Assembly: GCA_017792445.1 (NCBI GenBank)
Contig: CP051232.1
Span: 1,302,001-1,366,000, forward strand
DNA length: 64,000 nucleotides
Direction of reading: 5' to 3'
Origin: Maritimibacter sp.
GTDB taxonomy: Bacteria > Pseudomonadota > Alphaproteobacteria > Rhodobacterales > Rhodobacteraceae
Shown here: positions 54,634 through 63,851 of the stretch, piece by piece
Position numbering within the stretch: position 1 is the first letter of the stretch
Layout of the letters: every line of letters starts with the position of its first letter
The notes under the pieces: generated by a model
What the model was told of the DNA's origin: nothing
Databases searched by the model: none
Seen by the model: only the letters and a program-made list of their open reading frames with translations
Position numbers and translations under genes: made by a program

Positions 54634-55700
54634 TGGACGGCTCCGCCCCCCTTCGCTTCCCGCACGAGACGGCGCCGGAACCCGGCGAGGCCGTCGAGAT
54701 GGCCAAGGGGGTGCTGTGGCTGCGCATGCCGCTGCCGATGAAGCTGGACCATGTGAATTGCTACGCATTGGCGGATGACGATGGCTGGACCATCGTGGAC
54801 ACCGGCGTGTCCGACGACCGGACCAAGCGGTACTGGCGCGAGGCCCTTGAAGGGCCGCTGTCGGCGCGACCGGTCAAGCGGCTTCTGGTGACGCATCACC
54901 ACCCCGACCACGTGGGGCTTGCCGGCTGGTTCCAGTCGGAACTCGGGGCCGAGCTGATCATCCCCCGCACCGCATGGCTTCTTGCGCGGATGCTGGTTCT
55001 CGACGAACAGCACCGGCCCGCGACCGAGCAGCTAGAGTTCTGGCGCGCCGCCGGCATGGCTGCGGACCTGCTGGAGAAGGCGAAGGACGAACGCCCGTTC
55101 AACTTTGCCGACGTGGTCGAGCCGCTGCCACTGGGCTTCACACGCCTGCGCGAGGGCGACGTGCTGCATCTGGCCGGGCGCGACTGGGACGTGCGGATGG
55201 GTGACGGGCACGCGCCCGAGCATGCAACGCTCTGGAGCCGGGATGGCGAGCTTGTCCTTGGCGGCGATCAGTTGCTGGCGTCGATCTCGCCCAACCTCGG
55301 CGTCTATGCGACCGAACCGAACGCTGACCCCGTGGGCGAATGGCTGGACAGCTGCCTGCGCCTTGCGCCCTTCGCTGTGGACGAACAGCTTGTGCTGCCG
55401 GGGCACAAGCTGCCCTACACCGGCTTGCCGACCCGCATGGTGCAACTGCTGGACAACCATCACGAGGCGCTGGCCCGGCTGCTGGATTCTCTGGATACGC
55501 CGAAGACCGCTGCGGATTGCTTCTCGGTTCTGTTCCGCTCGACCATCAACGAGGGGAACTATGGCCTTGCCCTTGTCGAGGCGGTGGCGCACCTGAACCA
55601 CCTGCTGTTCCTTGGAAAGGTCTCGCGTCAGCGGCGCGGGGATGGTGCATGGCTGTGGCAGCGGATAGGGTCCGGCCATGACCAACGAACGGACCACTGA
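54633..55700 (+). CDS. MBL-fold metallo-hydrolase
   Basis: 355 residues. THHHPDHVG near 90 (HxHxDH zinc motif), GDGHAPEHATLW near 192, LGGDQLLASISPNLG near 210 and LPGHKLPYTGLPTRM near 254 supply the metallo-beta-lactamase fold ligands. An extra C-terminal helical segment with DCFSVLFRSTINEGNYGLAL resembles the winged-helix tail of the LACTB2-like group. It starts on the last base of the acyl-CoA dehydrogenase stop (TGATG), so the two are made together; a thioester or lactone substrate from the same pathway is possible. Confidence 0.88.
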   Translation: MDGSAPLRFPHETAPEPGEAVEMAKGVLWLRMPLPMKLDHVNCYALADDDGWTIVDTGVSDDRTKRYWREALEGPLSARPVKRLLVTHHHPDHVGLAGWFQSELGAELIIPRTAWLLARMLVLDEQHRPATEQLEFWRAAGMAADLLEKAKDERPFNFADVVEPLPLGFTRLREGDVLHLAGRDWDVRMGDGHAPEHATLWSRDGELVLGGDQLLASISPNLGVYATEPNADPVGEWLDSCLRLAPFAVDEQLVLPGHKLPYTGLPTRMVQLLDNHHEALARLLDSLDTPKTAADCFSVLFRSTINEGNYGLALVEAVAHLNHLLFLGKVSRQRRGDGAWLWQRIGSGHDQRTDH

Positions 55701-56190
55701 CGAGATCAGGACCACCGCCGAAGCGCACGAGAACGACGCCATTCCGCGCGCGCATTCCGTGCATGCCGACCCCGAGGAAGAGGCGCGGAACTGCGCGCTT
55801 GAGATCCCCGAGGTCGTGGCGGAAAGGCCACTTTCGGCGAAAAGCCCGGCCCGTTGGGCCTATGAGCGGCTTATCCTCTACATCCGCAATTTCGAGAAAC
55901 AGCTCGACAACCAGCACGAGGTCGCGATGGGCTTCACCGGGGCCGAAGCCGGGGTGATCCGGATCGAGGGGATCGGGTACTATGACCCCGATATCGTTAC
56001 CTTTTACGGCACGGACCCGGCCGGTGGGCGGAACCAGCTGATCCAACACGTCAGCCAGTTGAACGTGCTGCTGCGCGCGGTGCCGAAACGCACTGCCGAG
56101 GACGCGCCAAGGCGTATCGGGTTCCGGCTTGCCGCCGATCTCGAAGAAGACGCGTCCGCTGCCGACGAGGCCACGCCGGATCAGGTCTGA
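55678..56190 (+). CDS. DUF6173 family protein
   Basis: 170 residues, no signal or membrane segment. The conserved core is ARWAYERLILYIRNFEKQLD and HEVAMGFTGAEAGVIRIEGIGYYDPD ending in FRLAADLEED, the arrangement of DUF6173. Start lies inside the last 23 bp of the metallo-hydrolase gene. Function unknown; acidic N- and C-terminal tails. Confidence 0.75.
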   Translation: MTNERTTDEIRTTAEAHENDAIPRAHSVHADPEEEARNCALEIPEVVAERPLSAKSPARWAYERLILYIRNFEKQLDNQHEVAMGFTGAEAGVIRIEGIGYYDPDIVTFYGTDPAGGRNQLIQHVSQLNVLLRAVPKRTAEDAPRRIGFRLAADLEEDASAADEATPDQV

Positions 56191-56277
56191 TCTGCGGCGC
56201 AGCGCCACGTGACAGGGGGGGCGGAATCGTCTAAACCCCGGTTCGACAAAGACACAACTCGATCGGGAACTTGCGAT

Positions 56278-56412
56278 ATGGGCGACTACAAGCCGGGCGA
56301 AATGGACATCACCGAGCAGGAAAAGACCTTCCACGGGTTCATCAAGGCCGTGGGTTGGGGTGCTGTCTGCATCCTGGTCTTCCTTGTGCTTCTGGCGATG
56401 ATCAACGGCTAA
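56278..56412 (+). CDS. aa3-type cytochrome c oxidase subunit IV
   Basis: 44 residues: MDITEQEKTFHGFIKAVGWG followed by a single membrane helix (AVCILVFLVLLAMING). This is the whole short subunit IV family of alphaproteobacterial aa3 oxidases, which is not needed for catalysis. Start ATG 56278 lies directly before the family homology; no oxidase genes are nearby. Confidence 0.88.
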   Translation: MGDYKPGEMDITEQEKTFHGFIKAVGWGAVCILVFLVLLAMING

Positions 56413-56437
56413 GTCCGAACCTGACGGGAGACGCGCG

Positions 56438-57034
56438 ATGCGGCGGATAGCCCTTGTTTTGCTGATGCCGCTGTTTCTGGCCGCCTGTGGCGCAGAACCG
56501 ACCTGGGCGCCCGACGACGCGGTGCAGCGTTCGCTGTACCGGCACGACGGGCCCCCGACCATCACGCTGTTCACCGTCATTTCCAACCAGAACGGATCCG
56601 GCGGGCATTCCGCGATCATGGTCAACGGGTCGCACCGCGCCATCTTCGACCCCGCCGGGACCTTCCAGCACCCCGCCCTGCCGGAACGCAACGATGTCGT
56701 GTTCGGCATGAGCGACAAGGCGGTGCAGTTCTACAACGACTACCACGCTCGGGTGACGTGGCACGTGGTGCGGCAGGATGTCGTGGTGTCTCCCGAGGTG
56801 GCAGAGGCCGCGCTTCAGCGGATCCAGTCTTACGGCGCGGTGCCCAAGGCGATGTGCGCGCAGGCAACCTCGTCCATCCTGAATGACCTGCCCGGCTTCC
56901 AGCATGTGCCGCAGACCTTCAGCCCGATTGCCGTGATGAACGCCTTCGACAATATCCCTGGCGTGAAGAAATCGGTGTTCCGCGACGACTCGCCCGCGAA
57001 CAACGATTTCATCAAGGCCCCCGCGGTGCTGTAA
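56438..57034 (+). CDS. Lipoprotein with possible permuted papain-like (NlpC/P60-type) fold
   Basis: 198 residues. Lipobox LFLAAC at the N-terminus, so it is membrane-anchored in the envelope. GGHSAIMVNGSHRAIFDPAG (about 55-74) has a conserved-looking His, and KAMCAQATSSILNDL (about 137-151) a Cys at the head of a helix. His-before-Cys with a GHSxI segment and a CxxxxS helix is the order of permuted papain-like enzymes. I do not recognise the exact family; the idea rests on pattern only. A second His, in PGFQHVPQTF, follows. Confidence 0.55.
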   Translation: MRRIALVLLMPLFLAACGAEPTWAPDDAVQRSLYRHDGPPTITLFTVISNQNGSGGHSAIMVNGSHRAIFDPAGTFQHPALPERNDVVFGMSDKAVQFYNDYHARVTWHVVRQDVVVSPEVAEAALQRIQSYGAVPKAMCAQATSSILNDLPGFQHVPQTFSPIAVMNAFDNIPGVKKSVFRDDSPANNDFIKAPAVL

Positions 57035-57050
57035 GCGCCGCCGCTTTTCC

Positions 57051-57380
57051 TCAGCCGAAGAAGTACAGCATCACGACCAGAACCACCGCCCCCGATCCGG
57101 CGGCGGCCATGAAGTTCTTGGTGAAATAGCCCGCCAGCAACGTCGCCGCAGCCGCCGTCATGCGGGCGGCGTCGGGCTGGCCGCCGGTCGCCTCTGGCCA
57201 GATCACCAGTGGGGCGCACAGGCCCGGCAGAACGGCGACCGGCGTATAGCGCAGGTGGCGCAGCACCCAAGCCGGAAGCTTGCGGTCCCCGATCAGCCCA
57301 AGGAACGAGAAGCGGATCAGGAAAGTTCCGATGCCCAGAAGAACGATAATCGCCCAGATCGCGGCGGACGAGTAGGTCAT
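57051..57380 (-). CDS. azlD: AzlD-like branched-chain amino acid export subunit
   Basis: 109 residues, three or four helices: AIIVLLGIGTFLIRFSFLGLIG near 10 and HLRYTPVAVLPGLCAPLVIWPE near 42, the AzlD pattern. Start overlaps the azlC stop (ATGA). Together they export branched-chain amino acids or analogues. Confidence 0.9.
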   Translation of the reverse strand: MTYSSAAIWAIIVLLGIGTFLIRFSFLGLIGDRKLPAWVLRHLRYTPVAVLPGLCAPLVIWPEATGGQPDAARMTAAAATLLAGYFTKNFMAAAGSGAVVLVVMLYFFG

Positions 57381-58084
57381 GCCTTGCGCGCCTCCAGCCA
57401 AAGTTCGACCCTTGCGCCGACGACCATCGCCGCCAATGCCGCCAGAAGCACGCCCACGCCGGACGGCATCCAGACCAGCAACAAAGCCATGACGATAGAG
57501 GTCAGCGCCGCCGCCACATGAGCCAGCGTGCGCAGCGCCGGCGCGATGATCGCGAGGAAGGTGATCGGAACAGCGAAATCCAGCGCCAACTCGGGCGGGA
57601 TACGCGCGCCGACAACCGCGCCGATCCACGTGAACAGATACCACGGCGGACAGACGGGCGTCGCGACGCCAAGGAAGAACGCCACGCGTTCCGGCACCGT
57701 CATCGCGGGCCGCTTTTCGTACTCGGCCTGCGCCAGCGCGAAGGTCTGGTCGACGTTGAAGTAGGCGATGACCGCGCGCTGCCACAGGGGCGCGGCGCCG
57801 AGGTGCGGCACCAGCGCGGCGGAATACATCGCCATCCGCAGGTTCACCGCCAGCGCGGCGACCAGCACCATCAGCACGGGCGCGTTGTCCTGCATCAGCT
57901 GCAAAGCGGTGATCTGCGCCGCCCCCGCGATGACCAGCGCCGAGAATCCCAGCACCTCGGCCACAGACAGGCCCGCTTCGGTCGCGACGACGCCGAAAAC
58001 CATCGCGAATGGGATCAGCACCACAAGGAAGGGCACGCCAGCGCGGAACCCGCGCCAATAGGCGGACCGGACCTGCGATGTCAC
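57377..58084 (-). CDS. azlC: AzlC-like branched-chain amino acid export permease
   Basis: 235 residues with about seven helices: RAGVPFLVVLIPFAMVFGVVATEAG near 13 and FSALVIAGAAQITALQLMQDNAP near 48, the defining AzlC block. FNVDQTFALAQAEYEKRP is the conserved polar loop. It overlaps both neighbours by ATGA. Confidence 0.93.
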   Translation of the reverse strand: MTSQVRSAYWRGFRAGVPFLVVLIPFAMVFGVVATEAGLSVAEVLGFSALVIAGAAQITALQLMQDNAPVLMVLVAALAVNLRMAMYSAALVPHLGAAPLWQRAVIAYFNVDQTFALAQAEYEKRPAMTVPERVAFFLGVATPVCPPWYLFTWIGAVVGARIPPELALDFAVPITFLAIIAPALRTLAHVAAALTSIVMALLLVWMPSGVGVLLAALAAMVVGARVELWLEARKA

Positions 58085-59094
58085 GCGAAGACGCCGGTTA
58101 CACGGCCAAGCAGCATGAACGCGCGCGCGGTGCGCGTGTTCGACAGCTGGGCAATCTCGCTATCGTTGGCGCGGGGCTCGAAATCGGCAAGCATCTTGTC
58201 GAAGCGACGAAGGAACTGGTGCGCGGCGCTGCGGAATGTGGGGTCCTGCCGCATCCGCCCCGCCGTCAGCGCCAGCGAGGACCGGTCACGCACGCCACCA
58301 AGTCCGGCCACCGCCCTGCCCCGCTCGCCCTGGGCGAAGCGGCGCCAGATCTCGGGGCGCGCCCGGTCCGGCACCAGATCGTCCATATAGATGCCTTCCT
58401 CGGCAAGCAGCGTCAGCACATCCTGCGCCGACGTGATCAGCTGAGCGATCTGCCGGTCGTGCAGCGCACGGCGCAGCGCGCGGAAGCCTTCCTTGTCCTC
58501 GCCGTTTTCCGGGAAGTTGAGCGCCCGCAGGAAATCGGGAGTCGAGACCGGCTCGGCGATATCTTCCGCCGAAGTCCCCAGCGCAAGCGCCGGCTGGTCG
58601 TCCGTCGCGGCGGCGGAAGCCGATGCGGGTGGCGGCAGGTGGCGGGTGTGGATCTCGACCGGCTCGCGGATCGAGGTGAAGGTCGCCAGCGCGGTTTCCG
58701 TCTTGCGGGCAGCGCGGGCGATCTCGTCCAGCTTGTCCTCGACCGTCGGGCGCGGAAGCCCGCCGGGGTACTGCTGCTGCATGTAGGTGTTGCGCATGGC
58801 GTCGATGGTGGCGTTCAACCGCGCGCTCTCCTCGCGCATGACGCGGCTGGCGCGGGCGGTCGCAGCGGCGACCCAGATAACCGCGACCGGCATGAAGATC
58901 GCAATCAGCGTCATCACGAAGTTGCCGGAGTCGACGGACGGACGGTCGCCGCTGGTGAACAGGAAGAACAGGCCGACGCTGGCGATCCACATGACCGACA
59001 GGACGATGGCGATGATCTCGGCCGCCGTTATCCGGTAAGGCGTGTCTTGCCGCGGCACCGCCGGTCGCCTGGTCTTCGTGTCGGTATCGGCCAT
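58081..59094 (-). CDS. Two-helix membrane protein of unknown function upstream of azlC
   Basis: 337 residues. Two N-terminal helices (about 24-46 and 58-80) are followed by a region with helical heptads (ARASRVMREESARLNATIDAM) and a C-terminal helical domain beginning TPDFLRALNFPENGEDKEGF and containing HDRQIAQLITSAQDVLTLLAEEGIYM. I recognise no family. Conserved-looking charged surfaces suggest a folded cytoplasmic domain. It is the first gene of the azlCD transcript, coupled by ATGA, which may be housekeeping packing rather than a functional tie. Confidence 0.7.
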   Translation of the reverse strand: MADTDTKTRRPAVPRQDTPYRITAAEIIAIVLSVMWIASVGLFFLFTSGDRPSVDSGNFVMTLIAIFMPVAVIWVAAATARASRVMREESARLNATIDAMRNTYMQQQYPGGLPRPTVEDKLDEIARAARKTETALATFTSIREPVEIHTRHLPPPASASAAATDDQPALALGTSAEDIAEPVSTPDFLRALNFPENGEDKEGFRALRRALHDRQIAQLITSAQDVLTLLAEEGIYMDDLVPDRARPEIWRRFAQGERGRAVAGLGGVRDRSSLALTAGRMRQDPTFRSAAHQFLRRFDKMLADFEPRANDSEIAQLSNTRTARAFMLLGRVTGVFA

Positions 59095-59127
59095 GCCGGT
59101 GTCAACGCTTCCAGAAGAGGCCGCAGC

Positions 59128-59598
59128 CTACTTGTACTCGATCGAGAGAACCTCGTAGCTCTTCTCGCCGCCGGGGGTGCGAACCTCGACGCTGTCGCCT
59201 TCGTCCTTGCCGATCAGCGCGCGCGCCAGCGGCGAGGCGATGTTCAGCTTGCCAGCGGCGATGTCCGCCTCGGGCTCGCCGACGATCTGATACACCTTCT
59301 CTTCGTCGGTGTCCTCGTCGACCAGCTTGATCGTCGCACCGAACTTGATGGTGCCCGACAGCTTTTCCGGGTCGAACACGTCGGCGCGGCCGATGATCGC
59401 TTCGAGTTCCTTGATCCGCGTCTCGATGAAGCCCTGCTTTTCGCGGGCAGCGTGATACTCGGCGTTCTCCGACAGATCGCCATGCTCGCGCGCCTCGGCA
59501 ATCGCCCGGATCACGGCGGGCCGTTCGATCGACTTCAGCGTCTTCAGTTCGTCGTTCAGCGCGGTGTAACCCGCGCGGGTCAGCGGTATCTTTTCCAT
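59128..59598 (-). CDS. greA: Transcription elongation factor GreA
   Basis: 156 residues. The N-terminal coiled coil has [19 protein letters not shown] at its tip (paired acidic residues that reach the RNA polymerase active site). The C-terminal FKBP-like domain has [20 protein letters not shown] and [19 protein letters not shown]. It rescues arrested polymerase by stimulating RNA cleavage. Confidence 0.97.
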   Translation of the reverse strand: MEKIPLTRAGYTALNDELKTLKSIERPAVIRAIAEAREHGDLSENAEYHAAREKQGFIETRIKELEAIIGRADVFDPEKLSGTIKFGATIKLVDEDTDEEKVYQIVGEPEADIAAGKLNIASPLARALIGKDEGDSVEVRTPGGEKSYEVLSIEYK

Positions 59599-59735
59599 GC
59601 GTCCGGCGGCCAGATTGAGATTGGGGATTGGATTTGCCTTGGCGCACTACCTCATAGCATGGGCCGCGAAAGTCAAGCGCCGCACCCGGACAGGCGCGGC
59701 GCCGCCGGGCGGACGCAACAGACCGCCGGCAGGTG

Positions 59736-60119
59736 TCATGCGTAGCTGACGACCTCGAACTCGATGCCGTCACCGTCGTGGAAATAGAAGCGGCGTCCGG
59801 GCTCATAGTCGGCGTGGCTGTGGGTTTCAAACCCCTGCGCCTTGACCCTGGCCTCGGTCTTGTCGAGGTCGTCGACCACGATGCCCACATGGTTTAGGCC
59901 GCCGATGGTGTGATAGTTGTCGTCGGTCGCGGGACGCGCGCCGCCGGGATTGTAGATCGCCAGATAGCTGTCGTCAGTGCCGACGTGGATCGACCGGCCG
60001 CCATGGATCGCGTCGCCCTGCCAGCGGATCTTCCAGCCGAACACATCGCACAGCCAGGCGGCGGTGGCATCGGGATCGGCGACGGTGAAATTGGTGTGCT
60101 CGAGTACGGAACGGGTCAC
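59736..60119 (-). CDS. VOC-family (glyoxalase/extradiol dioxygenase fold) protein
   Basis: 127 residues from GTG 60119, preceded by GAGAGGAG at normal spacing. LEHTNFTVADPDATAAWLCDVFG, GWKIRWQGD and GLNHVGIVVDDLDKTEARVK, with FYFHDGDGIEFEVVSYA at the end, give the paired beta-alpha-beta-beta-beta modules; His, His and Glu could bind metal. Substrate unknown. Confidence 0.85.
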   Translation of the reverse strand: MTRSVLEHTNFTVADPDATAAWLCDVFGWKIRWQGDAIHGGRSIHVGTDDSYLAIYNPGGARPATDDNYHTIGGLNHVGIVVDDLDKTEARVKAQGFETHSHADYEPGRRFYFHDGDGIEFEVVSYA

Positions 60120-60288
60120 GAAAATCTCCTCTCTGCTTTTCGGGTCCGAATCGAGTTGTAGTTCCTCAAGTCCGCTTGAGGTCAAGCGCCCTGCTACGCC
60201 GTGTCCCGATTGACCCCCGCCGCGCCTGACTTTACCTGTGTTTCAACTCAGCGCACCACGCGGACAGCAGGACAGGGAGACGCAAGGC

Positions 60289-61935
60289 ATGGCGGAGATC
60301 GAACGCGAGTCGATGGAATATGACGTGGTCATCGTGGGCGCAGGCCCCGCCGGCCTGTCCGCCGCCATCCGCCTGAAACAGCTCGATCCCGACCTGAGCG
60401 TCGTTGTCCTTGAGAAAGGGTCCGAAGTCGGCGCCCACATCCTGTCCGGCGCCGTTCTGGACCCGTCGGGCATCGACGCGCTGATCCCGGACTGGAAGGA
60501 AAAGGGCGCGCCCATCAAGACGAAGGTGACGAAGGACAACTTCTACCTTCTGGGCGAAGGCGGTCACATGCGGGTGCCGAACTGGCCGATGCCGCCGCTG
60601 ATGAACAACCACGGCAACTACATCGTCTCGATGGGCAACGTCTGCCGCTGGATGGCCGAACAGGCCGAGGAACTGGGCGTCGAGATCTTCCCGGGCATGG
60701 CGTGCTCGGAACTGGTCTATGACGGCGACCGCGTGAAGGGTGTCGTGGCCGGCGTCTTCGGGCTGGAGCCCGATGGCAGCTATGGCCCGAACACAGAGCC
60801 GGGGATGGAACTGCACGGCAAGTACGTGTTCATCGCCGAGGGCGTGCGCGGATCGCTCGCGAAAGAGCTGATCGCCAAGTACGACCTGTCCAAGGAAAGC
60901 GGCCCCCAGAAATACGGCATCGGTATCAAGGAAATCTGGGACATCGACCCCGAGAAGCACCGCGAGGGCACGGTCACCCATACGATGGGCTGGCCGCTTG
61001 GGTCGAACGCGGGCGGCGGGTCCTTCGCCTATCACGCCGAGAACAACCAGCTGTTCCTCGGGTTCGTGGTTCACCTGAACTACAAGAACCCGTACCTGCG
61101 CCCCTATCAGGAATTCCAGCGGATGAAGCACCATCCGGTGATCGCGGACCTGCTGGAAGGCGGCAAGCGCGTCGCCTATGGCGCCCGCGCCATCACCGAG
61201 GGCGGCTATCAGGCGATGCCCCGTCCGGTGTTCCCCGGCGGCGCGCTGCTGGGCTGCTCGGTCGGGCTGGTGAACGTGCCGCGCATCAAGGGCAATCACA
61301 ACGCGATGCTGTCGGGCAAGGCCGCCGCCGAAGCCGCCTATGAGGCGCTGAAGGCTGGCCGCGAGGGGGACGTGCTGGACAGCTACGCCACCGAGCTGAA
61401 AGAAGGCCCGGTCGGCAAGGACCTGAAGCGGGTCCGCAACGTGAAACCGATGTGGTCGAAGTTCGGTCTGACCGCCTCGCTGGCGCTGGGCGGGTTCGAT
61501 ATGTGGACGAACAACCTGTTCGGCCTGTCCCTGTTCGGCACGCTGAAGCACGGCAAGACCGACGCCGCCGCGACCGGCAAAGCGTCGAGCTTCAAGCCGA
61601 TCGACTATCCCAAGCCGGATGGAACCATCAGCTTCGACCGCCTGACCTCGGTCAGCTTCTCGATGACCAACCACGAGGAAAGCCAGCCCTGCCACCTGCG
61701 GCTCAAAGACCCGGAGGTGCCGATCAAGGTCAACCTGCCCGAGTTCGACGAGCCGGCGCAGCGCTATTGCCCCGCAGGCGTCTACGAGGTGGTCGAGAAG
61801 GACGGCAAGCCCGAGTTCGTGATCAACTTCCAGAACTGCGTCCACTGCAAGACCTGCGACATCAAGGATCCCAGCCAGAACATCAACTGGACCACGCCGC
61901 AGGGCGGGGACGGGCCGAACTATCCCAACATGTGA
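60289..61935 (+). CDS. Electron transfer flavoprotein-ubiquinone oxidoreductase
   Basis: 548 residues. FAD site DVVIVGAGPAGLSAAIRL near 13, and the C-terminal 4Fe-4S domain: CPAGVYEVV, then NCVHCKTCDIKDPSQNINW near 520. It passes electrons from acyl-CoA dehydrogenases through ETF to ubiquinone and sits on the inner membrane. AGGGAG precedes ATG 60289. The acyl-CoA dehydrogenase at 52918 is a plausible client. Confidence 0.96.
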   Translation: MAEIERESMEYDVVIVGAGPAGLSAAIRLKQLDPDLSVVVLEKGSEVGAHILSGAVLDPSGIDALIPDWKEKGAPIKTKVTKDNFYLLGEGGHMRVPNWPMPPLMNNHGNYIVSMGNVCRWMAEQAEELGVEIFPGMACSELVYDGDRVKGVVAGVFGLEPDGSYGPNTEPGMELHGKYVFIAEGVRGSLAKELIAKYDLSKESGPQKYGIGIKEIWDIDPEKHREGTVTHTMGWPLGSNAGGGSFAYHAENNQLFLGFVVHLNYKNPYLRPYQEFQRMKHHPVIADLLEGGKRVAYGARAITEGGYQAMPRPVFPGGALLGCSVGLVNVPRIKGNHNAMLSGKAAAEAAYEALKAGREGDVLDSYATELKEGPVGKDLKRVRNVKPMWSKFGLTASLALGGFDMWTNNLFGLSLFGTLKHGKTDAAATGKASSFKPIDYPKPDGTISFDRLTSVSFSMTNHEESQPCHLRLKDPEVPIKVNLPEFDEPAQRYCPAGVYEVVEKDGKPEFVINFQNCVHCKTCDIKDPSQNINWTTPQGGDGPNYPNM

Positions 61936-62141
61936 CCGGATGACCGGCGCGGCGAAGAACCGTTTCGCGGGCCGTTCGCCGCGTTTCCGGGCATTTCCGG
62001 GCGGAAACCTGCGCATTTCCCTTCAAATGCTGGTTCCGCAGGGTAACACTCCCGTGTGGCGGCCTGCCGTCGCGGCGCCGCTCATTGCGTCGTAACCCCT
62101 CCGGGTCTAGTCTTCGCCGACTGGTAGAAAGAGGCTTGACC

Positions 62142-63851
62142 GTGTCCGACCGTTTTTCCGTGAAAGTGATCGCCTTCGCCCTTGCCGGCCTTGGGCTGAG
62201 CGCACCGGCGCCGGCCGCCGCGCAGGGCGTGGCCGGGCCCTATCTGGCCGCCCGCCACGCGTCGATCTTCAGCGATTTCCGTGCCGCCGCCGACTACTAC
62301 GGGCAGGCGATCATGAAAGACCCGTCGAACCCCGCGCTGCTGGAAAGCGCCGCGATGTCCTACATCGCTCTGGGTGACGTCGACAAGGCGGCCGCCGTGG
62401 CCCGCCGGCTAAGCTCGCTGGGCGTCAGCAGCCAGATCGCCAACATGGCGCTGCTGGCCGAGGAACTGAAATCCGAAAGCTTCGACACCGTCATCGACGA
62501 CATGGAAGGCGGTCTGTCGATTGGCGAGGCAATGGATCCGCTGATCCGCGCTTGGTCACAGATCGGCGCCGGCCGCATGTCCGAAGCCATCGCGACCTTC
62601 GACGAACTCGCGCAGAACGACGGGATGGAACTGTTTGGCCTGTACCACAAGGCCATGGCGCTTGCGACGGTGGGCGACTTCGAGGGTGCCGAGGAAATCC
62701 TGTCGGGAGAGACCGCGGGCCCGCTGAACCTGACGCGCCGCGGCATCATCGCCTACGCCGAGGTACTGAGCCAGCTGGAACGCAACGCGGACGCCATCGA
62801 ACTGCTGCAACAGGCATTCGGCGAAAGCCTCGACGCCGAACTGGAAGGCATTCTGGCTGACCTTGAGGACGGCGAAGTGCTGCCGTTCGATTCCGTCCGC
62901 AACGCCAAGGACGGCGCCGCAGAGGTGTTCCTTGTCGTCGCCGGCGCGCTGTCGGGCGAGACCGCGGACAGCTACACCCTGCTTTACAGCCGCATCGCGG
63001 AATACCTGCGCCCCGGCCATGTCGACGCGATCCTGCTGTCGGCCGGTCTGCTGGAAAGCCTCGAGCGCTATGAACTGGCGACCGAAGCCTACAACAGCAT
63101 CCCGCGCAACCATCCGGCATTCGCCGCCGCGGAACTTGGCCGCGCCGAAGCGCTGCGCAAGTCCGGCAAGACCGAGGCCGCGGTCGAGGTGATGGAACAG
63201 TTGACCCGGTCCGAGCCTGACAATCCGGCGGTCTTCGTCACCCTTGGCGATACGCTGCGCGGGCTGGAACGCTATGACGAGGCCACCAAGGCCTATGATG
63301 CCGCCCTCGAACTGTTCGACGAGCCGCAGATCGGTCAGTGGATCCTGTATTTCGCCCGCGGGATCACGCATGAACGTGAAAAGCGGTGGGAAGCGGCAGA
63401 GGCCGATTTCCGCAAGGCGCTGGAACTGAACCCCGGCCAGCCGCAGGTGCTGAACTATCTCGGCTATTCCTTCGTCGAGATGGGCCAGAACTACGACGAA
63501 GCGCTGAAGATGATCGAAGAGGCCGTCGCCGCCGCTCCGAACTCGGGCTACATCATCGACTCGCTGGGCTGGGTGCAGTTCCAGCTGGGCCGCTATGACG
63601 AGGCCGTCGTGAACCTTGAACGCGCGGCAGAACTGATGGCGGTGGATCCGGTGATCAACGACCACCTCGGCGATGCCTACTGGGCCGTGGGTCGCGTCAC
63701 GGAAGCCGAATTCCAGTGGAAGCGCGCGCTGTCCTTCGACCCCGAAGAGGAAGAAGCCGAGCGTATCCGGCGCAAGCTGGAGGTCGGGCTGGACGCGGTC
63801 CTGACGGAAGAAGGCGAAGAGCCGATCCGCATGACCCAATCGGATGGCTGA
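62142..63851 (+). CDS. Tetratricopeptide repeat protein, secreted
   Basis: 569 residues. A signal peptide ([22 protein letters not shown]) is followed by many TPR-like helix pairs over most of the length, clearest near the end: [61 protein letters not shown] and [22 protein letters not shown] 62142 has AAAGAGG at good spacing; the TTG at 62085 has none. Probably a periplasmic scaffold. It overlaps ispE by 8 bp, a link that is common in this family of bacteria. Confidence 0.88.
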   Translation: MSDRFSVKVIAFALAGLGLSAPAPAAAQGVAGPYLAARHASIFSDFRAAADYYGQAIMKDPSNPALLESAAMSYIALGDVDKAAAVARRLSSLGVSSQIANMALLAEELKSESFDTVIDDMEGGLSIGEAMDPLIRAWSQIGAGRMSEAIATFDELAQNDGMELFGLYHKAMALATVGDFEGAEEILSGETAGPLNLTRRGIIAYAEVLSQLERNADAIELLQQAFGESLDAELEGILADLEDGEVLPFDSVRNAKDGAAEVFLVVAGALSGETADSYTLLYSRIAEYLRPGHVDAILLSAGLLESLERYELATEAYNSIPRNHPAFAAAELGRAEALRKSGKTEAAVEVMEQLTRSEPDNPAVFVTLGDTLRGLERYDEATKAYDAALELFDEPQIGQWILYFARGITHEREKRWEAAEADFRKALELNPGQPQVLNYLGYSFVEMGQNYDEALKMIEEAVAAAPNSGYIIDSLGWVQFQLGRYDEAVVNLERAAELMAVDPVINDHLGDAYWAVGRVTEAEFQWKRALSFDPEEEEAERIRRKLEVGLDAVLTEEGEEPIRMTQSDG

